Of a DNA stretch of 64,000 bases, positions 46,534-55,000 are shown piece after piece. The stretch spans positions 168,113 to 232,112 of the forward strand of contig NZ_WNKF01000009.1 in assembly GCF_010119225.1 (NCBI RefSeq). The letters are read 5' to 3'. Every line of letters begins with the position of its first letter. Within the stretch, counting starts at the first letter, position 1. The DNA comes from Cyclobacterium roseum (GTDB taxonomy: Bacteria; Bacteroidota; Bacteroidia; Cytophagales; Cyclobacteriaceae). A model generated the notes under the pieces. That model did no database searches, had not been told where the DNA came from, and was given only the letters and a program-made list of their open reading frames with translations. A program made the translations under genes and the position numbers.

Positions 46534-47028
46534 ATGAAAGACCCTATTCGTAGAATTAGTGTAGATGATGAATTTCAAACCTTGGATACTTTGCAGCAAA
46601 TTCTTGAAAATAACAAGGATGGACCGCAGCTCGTAAACCCTTTGCAAATCCAGCTCCTACAACAGTTTGTGGAAAAGTCCAATAATGCGAGAAATAAGTT
46701 GGCCATACCCACATTGGAAGGTTATGAAATCATAGATATTGACCAAATTATCAGGTGTGAGGCTGACAGAAATTACAGTTACATTTTTGTTAATGGAATA
46801 AAACAGCCCTACCTGATATCCAAAAATTTAAAAGAATTAGAAAATGCCCTCATTCCCAATGGATTCCTTAGGATTCATAATTCACACCTGATTAACCCTG
46901 TGCATGTTAGGAAGGTTATAAAAACTGATGGAGGCATGATTGAAATGGTAGATCACACCAAAATTAGAATGACCAAAAATAAAGCCATCATATTGGAAGA
47001 ACTTTTTAATAATATTACCAAAATCTGA
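46534..47028 (+). CDS. LytTR-type DNA-binding regulator lacking a full receiver domain
   Basis: 164 residues from the ATG at 46534 (an in-frame TTG/ATG further upstream at 46468 lies in non-coding-looking sequence). The N-terminus IRRISVDDEFQTLDTLQQIL looks like the start of a response-regulator REC domain (VDDE), but only about 25 residues remain before QIQLLQQFVEKSNNARNKLA. The LytTR domain (about 62-164) is complete: IIDIDQIIRCEADRNYSYIF, LRIHNSHLINPVHVRKVIK. No sensor kinase is adjacent. It would bind DNA without phosphorylation control. Stand-alone gene. Confidence 0.85.
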   Translation: MKDPIRRISVDDEFQTLDTLQQILENNKDGPQLVNPLQIQLLQQFVEKSNNARNKLAIPTLEGYEIIDIDQIIRCEADRNYSYIFVNGIKQPYLISKNLKELENALIPNGFLRIHNSHLINPVHVRKVIKTDGGMIEMVDHTKIRMTKNKAIILEELFNNITKI

Positions 47029-47198
47029 TTATTTATTATTTCACAATAGCAGGCTTAATCCCAATGAGCTGTTGGGCTGAGAACTCAATTATTTTTCGGA
47101 CCTGAAAACTTTGGTCTGAAACTTGGAGTAATGATAAGGCATGCACGCTTATAGAAATGCAACTGTCAATTTTTGAATAAATCCCCACCATTTGAAAG

Positions 47199-48089
47199 CT
47201 ACTCCTTGCGTAAGGTCACATAATCATAAATCAACCTGCTGATTTCAGCAATGGTCTCCTTCCCTGCCGCCACATCCGCCAGGTTTTTACTCAGAATCAC
47301 CAACACATAGCGGTTCCCATTGGGCAATTCCAATATGGCCGCATCGTGTTGCACCCCTGTAATGGATCCCGTTTTATGCGCAATTTTAACATCTGCAGGA
47401 AGTAATTTGGGAATCAGGTCCTTAAAGTACTGGTCGGAGAGTATCTTCATCATTTCTTCGGAACCCTCCACTTTCCCAAGGGCTATGGCCTCCATGATCC
47501 GCATCATGTCCAGGGCGGTAGTGGTATTGCTGAGACCAGCCTCAAAGGCCTTGAGGTCTTCCACCCCCCGCAGCACCTCAATGTCCTCCGCTCCCAACTC
47601 CCGCATGGACTGGGTAACCTTTTCCGCTCCTACCAAATCGATCAGAATATTGGTGGCCAGGTTGCTGCTTTTGATAATCATCTGGTACATCAACTCATAG
47701 ATCGTGGTTTTCTCGCCGATCCTTTCATAAAGGCCCTCCTGGCTGTCCACCCCCAAATCCATGCTAAATGGGCTTCCGTCTACAATGCTGGTGAATTCGT
47801 TGACAATGAGAATGGAATCCTGCAAATCAAACTTTCCCGCCCCGGCCTGTTTAAAAAGCTCGATCATCACCGGGGTTTTCATGGTACTGGCTGCGTGAAA
47901 CACTTCCTTTTCATTGATAAGTAATTCCTTTCCCGAATCATCCAGCATCCTGAACGCCACTCCAAAATCGCCTTCCGTGGCTTGCATTAAGGACAGAATA
48001 CCTTCTTCCAAGGCCTCCAATCCGGATTTATCCCTGGCACCGGAGCAGGCAAGCAGAATGCATAGGGGCAAGAGCAAAATTACTTTCAT
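47199..48089 (-). CDS. Class A beta-lactamase-like serine hydrolase, lipoprotein
   Basis: A 296-residue protein of the PF13354 (class A-related) family. The signal MKVILLLPLCILLACSG contains a lipobox (Cys15). The SxxK motif is STMK (68-71, with the nucleophilic Ser), SxN is SSN (141-143) and KTG is HKTGS (238-242). The omega-loop Glu166 motif of true class A enzymes (ExxLN) is not seen; the region reads FEAGLSNTTTALDMM, as in non-classical family members, so beta-lactam hydrolysis is uncertain. Its 3' part (47248-47414) is duplicated at 43574-43740. Gene stands between the LytTR gene and the DASS carrier, sharing strand with the latter (24 bp). Confidence 0.85.
   Translation of the reverse strand: MKVILLLPLCILLACSGARDKSGLEALEEGILSLMQATEGDFGVAFRMLDDSGKELLINEKEVFHAASTMKTPVMIELFKQAGAGKFDLQDSILIVNEFTSIVDGSPFSMDLGVDSQEGLYERIGEKTTIYELMYQMIIKSSNLATNILIDLVGAEKVTQSMRELGAEDIEVLRGVEDLKAFEAGLSNTTTALDMMRIMEAIALGKVEGSEEMMKILSDQYFKDLIPKLLPADVKIAHKTGSITGVQHDAAILELPNGNRYVLVILSKNLADVAAGKETIAEISRLIYDYVTLRKE
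47248..47414 (-). repeat. 167-bp perfect repeat, copy B
   Basis: Inside the intact serine hydrolase gene; identical to 43574-43740. Confidence 0.95.
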
Positions 48090-48113
48090 CGATTAAAGTG
48101 GTTAAGGTGTCGC

Positions 48114-49532
48114 TTACATTAATAACATGACCCAGGCCATAACGGCCAAAAAAGCAATTATCGGTCCCAGAAAGATAAAAAATAATCCACCGGAACGAAA
48201 ATCTTTTTGTTCCACCATGCCAGTGGCGTAAGCAATGGCATTGGCAGGCGTAGAAACAGGGAGCAACAGGGAGCAGGAGCAGCTAATGGCCACCATCACT
48301 GGTCCGGCTATGCCGTAAATGCCAGGTAGTGCCAAACTCAGTGGAACCAATATGGAAGCAGCCGCCGTGTTACTCATGACATTGGAAAGCAAAACAGCTA
48401 CCAGGCAAAAGACAATGGCTATCAGCATGTTTGGCAAAGGCAGGGCGTTGATTTTTTGCATGACGATTTCTGCCAGGCCCACCTCCACCAGGGCGATGCC
48501 CAATGCCAGGCCTCCCGCTACCAACATCAGCGTGTCCCAGGGAAGGCTTCGAACATGTTCGGAGTGAATAACCTGGGTCATGGTCAGCAGGACAATGGGA
48601 ATGGCAGAGGTAGCCGCAACGGGGATGCCGTGCAATGCCTCTGTCAACCACATCAGCACGGTAATGATCAAGGTAACGATAACCGCATTTTTTTCAAACC
48701 GCCCCACTTCTCCCTGCCCCTTGGGCAAAAGCGATAAATCCAGGTTGACATCCGAGAAATCATGGGTCTTGCAAAGGAATTTCCAAAACAGCCATACCAG
48801 CAACAAACCGGTCGGAAACCCTACTACCATCCAGTCCACAAAGGTAATGCTGATCCCTTTTTCCTGTAGTGCTCCCACGGCGATGGCATTCGGAGTGCTT
48901 CCAATAATGGTACCGATACCCCCTACCGAAGCGGCGGCAGGGATGGCCGTCAATAATGCTTTCCCATAGGGAGATTTTTTACCGATTAGTTGTACCAGCG
49001 GAATGATCGACGAAATCATCATCGCCGTCGTGGCCGTATTGGACATGATCATGCTGGCGATGGCCGTGGTCATCATCAAGCCCAGCAAAAGACCTTGCGG
49101 TTTTTGCCCAAATCGCTTGACTGTAAATCGGAACAGTTGCCGGTCCAGCTCTACCAGGCTCATGCCTTTGGCCAGAAAGAAGCCCCCCAGTAGTAGCCAA
49201 ATCACATTGCTGGTCCAGGTACTCACATATAGATCCGGAGGCATGGTCTTTTCGAAAAACCAGTCGGTACTGAACCCTGTCAGCAAAGCCGCAATGATAA
49301 AAATACCGACGGCAAAGGGAGGCATGGCTTCCGAAATCCACAAGCCAATCGCAAGAATACTGATGAAGAATACAAAATTTACCTGGGGATCGTACCCGAT
49401 TTTTCTGAAAAAATAGGATATCAACAGGGCCATCAGAAAATTCCCTAGAAAAGAAGAGGTGCTGAACACCCAATTCAGTTTGAGTTTCCGATAGAGTCTC
49501 CGGGCTGCACTTCTGGAATCGGAATAATACAT
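48114..49532 (-). CDS. DASS/SLC13 family sodium:dicarboxylate (or anion) symporter
   Basis: About 472 residues from the ATG at 49532 (MYYSDSRSAARRLYRKLKLN). The frame is open to an earlier ATG at 49637, but that extension looks non-coding. Eleven to twelve helices. Family signatures: NTATTAMMISSIIPLV (SNT motif 1: MSNTATTAMM), IPAAASVGGIGTIIGSTPNA, and the second SNT motif LSNVMSNTAAASILVPLSLA. These bind Na+ and the carboxylate. A TrkA_C regulatory domain is not present. Substrate probably di- or tricarboxylates; sulfate is possible. Nearby genes do not specify it. Confidence 0.9.
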   Translation of the reverse strand: MYYSDSRSAARRLYRKLKLNWVFSTSSFLGNFLMALLISYFFRKIGYDPQVNFVFFISILAIGLWISEAMPPFAVGIFIIAALLTGFSTDWFFEKTMPPDLYVSTWTSNVIWLLLGGFFLAKGMSLVELDRQLFRFTVKRFGQKPQGLLLGLMMTTAIASMIMSNTATTAMMISSIIPLVQLIGKKSPYGKALLTAIPAAASVGGIGTIIGSTPNAIAVGALQEKGISITFVDWMVVGFPTGLLLVWLFWKFLCKTHDFSDVNLDLSLLPKGQGEVGRFEKNAVIVTLIITVLMWLTEALHGIPVAATSAIPIVLLTMTQVIHSEHVRSLPWDTLMLVAGGLALGIALVEVGLAEIVMQKINALPLPNMLIAIVFCLVAVLLSNVMSNTAAASILVPLSLALPGIYGIAGPVMVAISCSCSLLLPVSTPANAIAYATGMVEQKDFRSGGLFFIFLGPIIAFLAVMAWVMLLM

Positions 49533-49737
49533 GCGCTGTTTGGTTATTAATGTAAAAAAAAGATCAGTGAAATAAAATGCTTTCCCTACCGTCAGAAAGG
49601 CATTCCCCCCTATCCAAACCCCAGGCAAGTTAACCATTTTTTAAAAAAGTCAGCAGCACGGTGATCCAAAATGCTCCGGCAGTTCGTAATTCCTTCCAAC
49701 TAAGAAAAAGTGTTAAACTGCTAAATTTTAATTGACC

Positions 49738-50757
49738 ATGAAAAAGTATTGGAATGTAACGAAAACAATGAGTTTGGGAATGATGGTAGCCGGACTGGGG
49801 CTCTTTACGGCCTGTAACGATGATCCGGAACCGGAAATGCCTTTTACTCCCGGTATGGAAACCTTTGAGTACGGATTCAACGAGGGGCAATTGCTGGACA
49901 ATCCCGCCACGGCGTACAATGGAGATGGAGAAGGGGATCACCCGAGAAACCTATCCGCCCAATTGGAGATCACAGAAATGGAAAACGGCAATGCCGAAGT
50001 GACCATCCGCCTGGAAAATGGACTGGATGGCATGCAGTACCCGGTGCATGTACATGATGCCGCGGATCCCAGCACCACACCCAATGGCATTCCCTATAAT
50101 GAAACGCCAAATGGAAATATTTTTGCCGGAATGATCAGCATCAGCAATGGAATGGGAAGCCAATCCATGCAAACAGAGATGGACTACGACATGCTGTTAG
50201 ATACCTACGAAGGCTTTCTGGTCGTACACGATCCCACCCAGGAACTAAGCACCACAGACCTGGGCACCTACCTGGTACTGGGCGTATTTGGACAGGACCT
50301 TGCAGATGCAGAGGCAGATTTGCGTACCGAAACCTTTATGTACGACTTTAATGAGGGGCAATTACTGGACAATACCGACCTGGCCTATGAAGGAGATCAT
50401 GCCCGGAACCTGATGGCAGAGATAATGGTGGAAGAAATGATTGACGGAACCTCCAAGATCACCATCAGCCTGATGAATACCATGGAAGGCATGACGTACA
50501 TGGTACATGCGCATGATGCTGCCGACCCTTCTACCACTCCTAACGGTACTCCTTACAATGAAACACCAAATGGGGATATCTTTGCCGGTGGCATTGAGGG
50601 CAATGGAGGAACCGTGATGGCCGAGAATGAGCTGGAAATTTCTTACAATGAATTGACAAGAGACTACGAGGGCTTTCTGGTGGTGCATGATCCCACGCAG
50701 GAAATCAGCACGGTAGATTTGACCACCTACCTGGTACTAGGTGCCTTTGCAAGATAA
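49738..50757 (+). CDS. Two-repeat secreted lipoprotein (CHRD-like)
   Basis: 339 residues from ATG 49738 (an alternative TTG at 49732 adds two residues). Lipobox GLGLFTAC (Cys about 26). The mature part is two tandem modules of about 140-150 residues, each with a start like FNEGQLLDN, a central HVHDAADPSTTPNGIPYNET or HAHDAADPSTTPNGTPYNET, and an end like YEGFLVVHDPTQE. The HVHDA/NG pattern is reminiscent of CHRD domains in marine Bacteroidota, where Gly/His-rich segments are conserved, but the assignment is tentative. Internal duplication is direct evidence. Closed by a terminator; ligand unknown. Confidence 0.75.
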   Translation: MKKYWNVTKTMSLGMMVAGLGLFTACNDDPEPEMPFTPGMETFEYGFNEGQLLDNPATAYNGDGEGDHPRNLSAQLEITEMENGNAEVTIRLENGLDGMQYPVHVHDAADPSTTPNGIPYNETPNGNIFAGMISISNGMGSQSMQTEMDYDMLLDTYEGFLVVHDPTQELSTTDLGTYLVLGVFGQDLADAEADLRTETFMYDFNEGQLLDNTDLAYEGDHARNLMAEIMVEEMIDGTSKITISLMNTMEGMTYMVHAHDAADPSTTPNGTPYNETPNGDIFAGGIEGNGGTVMAENELEISYNELTRDYEGFLVVHDPTQEISTVDLTTYLVLGAFAR

Positions 50758-51108
50758 TTTTTTAATAATAAATGTTGGTCAAGAGGTCATGGAAGCGATT
50801 CCATGGCCTTTTTTTGTTCGTTCTGGCAAGTAGCTGACTTGCTTTTCGGACTGACCTCCCCCGAACCACTCCTGTTTTCAGAAGATTGAGTATGGGAATA
50901 AAAAATTATAGTTATTGGAACCAAAGCCGCCTTTATTCAGGCTTTGGCTTGACATTTAATAGTAAAAACCCTCGGAGCCGTTTTCCTCCAGGCCCTGACC
51001 AACTTCCTTAAATGTACCAAAATAGTACTTTAACCAGGCAATTCCTGTCCGTCTGCCGAATGGCAGATTTCTCCCAAATTGATAGCATCCAAGGTAGACA
51101 CTTCCTTG
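50758..51108. other. Intergenic region with terminator and inverted repeat
   Basis: Contains the terminator at 50784-50817 and a CCAAAGCC/GGCTTTGG inverted repeat (about 50921-50949). No gene is supported. Confidence 0.4.
50784..50817 (+). terminator. Rho-independent terminator
   Basis: GGTCATGGAA and TTCCATGGCC form a stem with loop GCGA, followed by seven T. Confidence 0.9.
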
Positions 51109-51669
51109 TCAATCCATTTGTAAATCAAAATCCCTTTCTATGAGCCTGATTTTATTTTTTGAAAGCGACGCTAATGTCTTATTAATATAAGACGCTCTCT
51201 CTTGGTTTATAAAAGCTGGTATCAAATCCTCAAATTTTATTTTAAACAGTCGATTTATTACAACTAAATCATCCTTGGAAAATGGCCTTAACCCATTTAT
51301 CAATTCAGACATGTAGCCCTTTCTATGCCCAAGAATTTTGGCCAAATCATTTTGATTTAATCCTGCATCCTTGAGTTTCATTTTAATCAGCTCTTTTCTT
51401 CTTTGAGAAAACATATTTTCAGCCTCAACTAACGTTTCAGCTAAATCACTCTCTTTAATCTGATCTTTGCTTAAACGATCCTCATCTGACCAATTATCCT
51501 CTTCGTAATTTTTAATCAAATCACGTAAATGGTTCCTTATTGGTTCATATAATTTATTGTTTTTAACCAGCACCCGAAGCTGCAAAAACAGCGATGATGC
51601 TTTTTCATATTCCAGCTCACTTGTCAGAGAAGTAATCTTTTGTATGTTTTGTATTGAAAATTTATCCAT
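51109..51669 (-). CDS. HigA-like HTH antitoxin
   Basis: A 186-residue protein. The N-terminal half is helical (KITSLTSELEYEKASSLFLQ). The C-terminal half holds an XRE-type helix-turn-helix, LKDAGLNQNDLAKILGHRKG and YMSELINGLRPFSKDDLVVI (about 105-145), closest to HigA. It follows the HigB-like toxin by 1 bp, the HigBA order (toxin first). It neutralises the toxin and probably represses the shared promoter. Both genes are AT-rich compared with the neighbourhood, suggesting horizontal acquisition. Confidence 0.82.
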   Translation of the reverse strand: MDKFSIQNIQKITSLTSELEYEKASSLFLQLRVLVKNNKLYEPIRNHLRDLIKNYEEDNWSDEDRLSKDQIKESDLAETLVEAENMFSQRRKELIKMKLKDAGLNQNDLAKILGHRKGYMSELINGLRPFSKDDLVVINRLFKIKFEDLIPAFINQERASYINKTLASLSKNKIRLIERDFDLQMD

Positions 51670-51670
51670 T

Positions 51671-52114
51671 TTATATCAGTTTTTGACCACGTAGCCACTT
51701 CTCAATTGTCGTCCTATTACCTTTGAAAGTTTTATCATATTCCTCATGGGAGGCAGTCCAGATAACGGTTGCCTCGCTGTCCTCAAATACTATCAAAATC
51801 ATAGTACGATGGATATTTATATCAAAAAAGTAAAATCCATCACTATGCACACAATCGCAATCAGGTCGGGCTTCTTTAATTTCGGTCTGCTTTGTCCAAT
51901 TGGCATTTTCAATAGCTGAAATTAATTTATCAATGGCCTTAATCAACTGCGTATTGCCACGGTTTTTGTTTTTGAGCTTAATCAGCTTATGTTTTCGTAA
52001 TAATTCCAAAATCTTGCCAGTACTCAACGCAAAGATGAAAAATATGTTCCATATATTATAGAACTCAATCTGTTTTTTTGCCTTTGGATTTCGGAAGTTT
52101 TTTACGACAGCCAA
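51671..52114 (-). CDS. HigB-like mRNA interferase toxin
   Basis: The open frame is 147 codons, but the conserved part begins near residue 32 (TGKILELLRKHKLIKLKNKN), and the first 30 residues (AVVKNFRNPKAKKQIEFYNI) may be leader; a start inside the frame is possible (for example TTG near 52026). The toxin body matches the HigB/RelE-like pattern: LIKAIDKLISAIENANWTKQ, EIKEARPDCDC, FFDINIHRTMILIVFEDSEA, and VIWTASHEEYDKTF. It cleaves mRNA on translating ribosomes. It lies close to the tmRNA gene, which rescues ribosomes on cut mRNA, though this may be coincidence. Confidence 0.78.
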   Translation of the reverse strand: MAVVKNFRNPKAKKQIEFYNIWNIFFIFALSTGKILELLRKHKLIKLKNKNRGNTQLIKAIDKLISAIENANWTKQTEIKEARPDCDCVHSDGFYFFDINIHRTMILIVFEDSEATVIWTASHEEYDKTFKGNRTTIEKWLRGQKLI

Positions 52115-52156
52115 AAAAATGAACCAACAAAAACCCCGGTGATAAAAATTTAAAGG

Positions 52157-52183
52157 TTTGGAACCAAATTTGTGCTACTTTTG
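52157..52183 (+). promoter_or_regulatory. Probable tmRNA promoter
   Basis: TTTG at 52157-52160 and TACTTTTG (TAnnTTTG) at 52176-52183, the Bacteroidota -33/-7 pair, with a gap of 15 bp between the elements (slightly short). It lies 16 bp before the mature tmRNA 5' end. Confidence 0.55.
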
Positions 52184-52199
52184 TCTATTCATTTCAAAT

Positions 52200-52601
52200 G
52201 GGGCTGACCGGTTTTGACAGTAGGTGTAAGGACTGGGCTCGCATGCAGGCTGGAGTATGTACGGCCTTGAAAGATTCATACGAACCATACTTGGCGAATC
52301 TAATTACGCCATGGCTGCCTAATCTTACCCTTCGGGGAATAGATACTGCTTAAAGGGTTGAGCTTCGATAGATGCTCCCCGGCCACATCCCACTACCCGT
52401 TGCACTGTCCGGGTAGAGTTGGGGTGTCGACTTGACGGTGCTGCTCCCTGTGAGGCTACTAAGCAGGGCTAAGACAAGTGGCTAAGCCGGAAGTAGGTGT
52501 GTCACCCAGCAGCTTTCGGCCGACAATCCAATCGGTGACTAAGCATGTAGACGGTACGGTGTTTCCCTATCTGGACGCGGGTTCGACTCCCGCCAGCTCC
52601 A
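52200..52601 (+). ncRNA. ssrA: tmRNA (ssrA)
   Basis: A 402-nt transfer-messenger RNA that rescues stalled ribosomes and tags their peptides. The tRNA-like acceptor pairs GGGGCTG at the 5' end with CAGCTCC at the 3' end, followed by discriminator A. The 5' segment GGGGCTGACCGG and the 3' T-arm GCGGGTTCGACTCCCGC are conserved. The tag reading frame GGC GAA TCT AAT TAC GCC ATG at 52293-52322 gives GESNYAMAA-stop, ending in the AA recognised by ClpXP. The tag resembles those of Cytophagales. CCA is not encoded. Confidence 0.95.
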
Positions 52602-52604
52602 CTT

Positions 52605-52660
52605 AAAAATCCCTCCCTCCGCCTGGAATCTTCGAGTCCAGGGGGAGGGAGGGATTTTTG
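52605..52660 (+). terminator. Rho-independent terminator of tmRNA
   Basis: The long stem AAAATCCCTCCCTCC / GGAGGGAGGGATTTTT with the inner CTGGA/TCCAG pair encloses ATCTTCGA. It begins four bases after the tmRNA end. Confidence 0.9.
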
Positions 52661-52788
52661 TTTGGGATGTTTAAATTGGGGATTCATTCTTGGCCTGGGA
52701 CCATTTTGTCCAAAACTGAATGCTTATTAGGGGATTAAATAAATTGAGGGAACTGTAGCAATTCCCCGCTCCCTTGCGTCTTGAACAT

Positions 52789-53130
52789 ATGAAGATTTAT
52801 AACGTTAAAACCTTGCTATTTTTCCTCTTCCTGATTTTTTCCTGTGAAAATAACATGGTGGATCCAATTAGAGAAGGTACTGCCGAGGTGGTCATCTCAG
52901 TAGCTTCGAGGGGATTTTATCAGTTTCTCATCAAATTCGGCGACGATCTTTATTATCCTGAAAACCTAACAGAGGAATTTAAGGTGGTATCTCAGGAACC
53001 CATACCTGTAAACATAAAATTTCAGCTCCTGGATAACCAGGAAGACATCTTTCAACCAGCTCCAAATGATGTACCGGTTTTCCTGATAGCTGTACCAGTG
53101 ATCAGGATAGTATCGATCGAAAAAATTTAA
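52789..53130 (+). CDS. Small lipoprotein
   Basis: 113 residues from ATG 52789 (a TTG/ATG-type start 15 bp earlier is less likely). Lipobox FLIFSC (Cys about 19) after IYNVKTLLFFLFLI. The mature part has the strands TAEVVISVASRGFYQFLIKF and FKVVSQEPIPVNIKFQLLDN and ends hydrophobic (PVFLIAVPVIRIVSIEKI). No known domain. No neighbours on its strand. Resembles small Bacteroidota lipoproteins of unknown function. Confidence 0.65.
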   Translation: MKIYNVKTLLFFLFLIFSCENNMVDPIREGTAEVVISVASRGFYQFLIKFGDDLYYPENLTEEFKVVSQEPIPVNIKFQLLDNQEDIFQPAPNDVPVFLIAVPVIRIVSIEKI

Positions 53131-53452
53131 TCAACTCCCTAAAGAGTCAAATGGAAAAATATCCCCTCCCCCTGTTTCCCGCTATGGTTTTCGATATAAG
53201 TTAATCTTTGCTGGTCGAAGGGTAAGAAAAGCCACCAAAACCAATTCATGCTTTTGACAGGTCTCCTTTACACCATTCTCAAAGCAAATGCAATCCGCTT
53301 CAGATGCTATGCTTGCATATTTAAATAAATCCTTCAAATGATCATTATTCCTTTGGTTGGTAATTTTCAGTAGTGGTAGGCCAGGATCATCACAATTCCC
53401 TACTCAAAGAGACCTGTAATCGCAAGGATGGGCAGGTAAGCAGTCCGTTATT
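53131..53452. other. Region between lipoprotein and fic with an open frame remnant
   Basis: Contains the start-less frame described at 53182-53403 and no other feature. Confidence 0.4.
53182..53403 (-). pseudogene. Start-less open frame (possible gene remnant)
   Basis: 73 sense codons without an ATG, opened by TGA at 53404-53406 and closed by TAG. It reads GNCDDPGLPLLKITNQRNND, HLKDLFKYASIASEADCICF, and HELVLVAFLTLRPAKINLYR. Four cysteines. It is downstream of fic on the same strand. It may be the end of a truncated gene. No family recognised. Confidence 0.3.
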
Positions 53453-54589
53453 TTAAAATAAATTTAAATATGATTCAAACACGAATATACGGTTTCTCTG
53501 CTGCCCCGTCATTTCTTTGAGTATACCTACTTTGATAAAGTCAGCAACCAAATCGTTTGCGGCTTTAAATGATAGTCCAGTCGCATTTTTCACGTCGTTT
53601 ACATGGATCACTGGTTTTTTCAAAAGGTTTTGTAGTAGAATACTCGCACTTTGGCTTTTTCTTCCAAATGATTGATTGATTTCTAATTCGCACTTTTCCT
53701 TTAATGCCAGAACATTAGAAAGTGTGTTGGCTGACTTCTCCGCTGTATCGTGCACCCCAATTAAGAAATATTTAATCCACTGTGTCATGTCCGACTTAGT
53801 TCTCACAAAAGTCAGATTGTCATAATACAAGCTTTTATTGTTTTCAAAAAATGCTGAAAGGTACAGCAATGGTTTGGTTAAAACTTTCTGATCGACGAGA
53901 AATAAAGTAATAAAGAGTCTTCCAATTCTACCATTCCCATCAAGAAAAGGATGGACGGTCTCAAATTGGTAATGCGCAATGGCTATTTTTATTAGCGACG
54001 GTACATTATTGGATTCATTATGTAGGAAGTTCTCCAGATCGCCCATTAGGTCATTAACGTAACTTGCGTGAGGGGGAATAAATGAAGCATCTGATAAGGT
54101 TGCACCTCCAATCCAATTCTGACTAGTTCTAAACTCTCCAGGTTGCTTATTTTCCCCCCTGACACTATCCAATAGAATTTCATGGGTTTGCTTTAATAGC
54201 CTTGAGGAAATCGGCAAACTTTCAAGACTTATTACAGCGGAATTTAATGCTTTGATATAATTATTTACCTCCCTCCAGTCATTTTTTCTTTCTGGGGAAA
54301 TTTCGTCTTCCTCCAATAGCGCTTCATCTAATTCTGTTTGTGTGCCCTCAATCCTACTGGAAACAACTGCTTCCTTAGTCACGTGAAGTTGTATAAAAAG
54401 ATCAATATTTGGAACTAGCTTTGAAAATGAATTGAGTTCTCCCAGCTTAAAAGCTGCTTTTTCTAATAAATTATTAATTACAGGACTATCCCATTTCCAT
54501 TCTTGATTTATTTTACTTGGCAAAAAGTATTTGTAGCCTGTGAGGCTATTTTCGAAATTACCTGATTTATATTTACTCAAATCTATCAT
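53453..54589 (-). CDS. Fic family protein with inhibitory N-terminal helix
   Basis: A 378-residue Fic protein. The catalytic motif is HPFLDGNGRIGR (213-224), complete with the histidine that AMPylates (or otherwise NMP-transfers to) hydroxyl targets. The N-terminal inhibitory motif SSRIEGT (77-83, matching [ST]xxxE[GN]) places it in class II, in which an internal helix blocks ATP binding. The C-terminal region (about 310-378) looks like a winged helix (NLLKKPVIHVNDVKNATGLS). Stand-alone Fic proteins of this build are common in Bacteroidota and may regulate gyrase, topoisomerase IV or other hosts; the target here is unknown. No separate antitoxin. Confidence 0.9.
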   Translation of the reverse strand: MIDLSKYKSGNFENSLTGYKYFLPSKINQEWKWDSPVINNLLEKAAFKLGELNSFSKLVPNIDLFIQLHVTKEAVVSSRIEGTQTELDEALLEEDEISPERKNDWREVNNYIKALNSAVISLESLPISSRLLKQTHEILLDSVRGENKQPGEFRTSQNWIGGATLSDASFIPPHASYVNDLMGDLENFLHNESNNVPSLIKIAIAHYQFETVHPFLDGNGRIGRLFITLFLVDQKVLTKPLLYLSAFFENNKSLYYDNLTFVRTKSDMTQWIKYFLIGVHDTAEKSANTLSNVLALKEKCELEINQSFGRKSQSASILLQNLLKKPVIHVNDVKNATGLSFKAANDLVADFIKVGILKEMTGQQRNRIFVFESYLNLF

Positions 54590-54911
54590 ACCTAAATTGC
54601 TGAAAGTAAAATAAGAATAAATGTATTTTACTTACGAATTCAAAAGTAAAATAAAAAATTAACTAATTCAATTCCAATTTGCCAGATCTTCATCCCAGGA
54701 TATTTGTCTCTGGCCAAAAAACATGTTCCCAAAGCTTATGGCATCTATGAAGAAAGTTTCACTTATTCTTTCTTTAATTTCCTTTTATTGATGCCCCCGT
54801 GAATTAAAAGCTACCATCGTTTTCAAACCAATGGAAGCTAAACACGCACTACCTCGACCTTGCATGCTAATAAATGAAACCTCTTGAAGAAGTGACCCGT
54901 AAAAGCCTCCG
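54590..54911. other. AT-rich region upstream of fic
   Basis: Holds the presumed fic promoter; no gene is supported. Confidence 0.35.
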
Positions 54912-54999
54912 AAACCAGGATTGCAAATCCTGGTTTATCTGGGTTCGACATTGCAAATGTCGAACAGCTCGGCCCCGTACCGCTCCGCGGAGTTTGCAA
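54912..54999. repeat. Partial copy of the 134-bp hairpin repeat
   Basis: Matches the C and D hairpins (AGGATTGCAAATCCT, TTCGACATTGCAAATGTCGA) and the start of hairpin A (CGCTCCGCGGAGTTTGCAAC) of the array at 57276-57940. It is placed directly beyond the stop codon of the S9 peptidase, which ends at 55001. Confidence 0.85.
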
Positions 55000-55000
55000 C

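Noticed and set aside
48114..49637. Longer start of the DASS carrier at 49637
   Set aside because: The added 35 residues precede the basic N-terminus and look like leader sequence; start at 49532 fits the family better.
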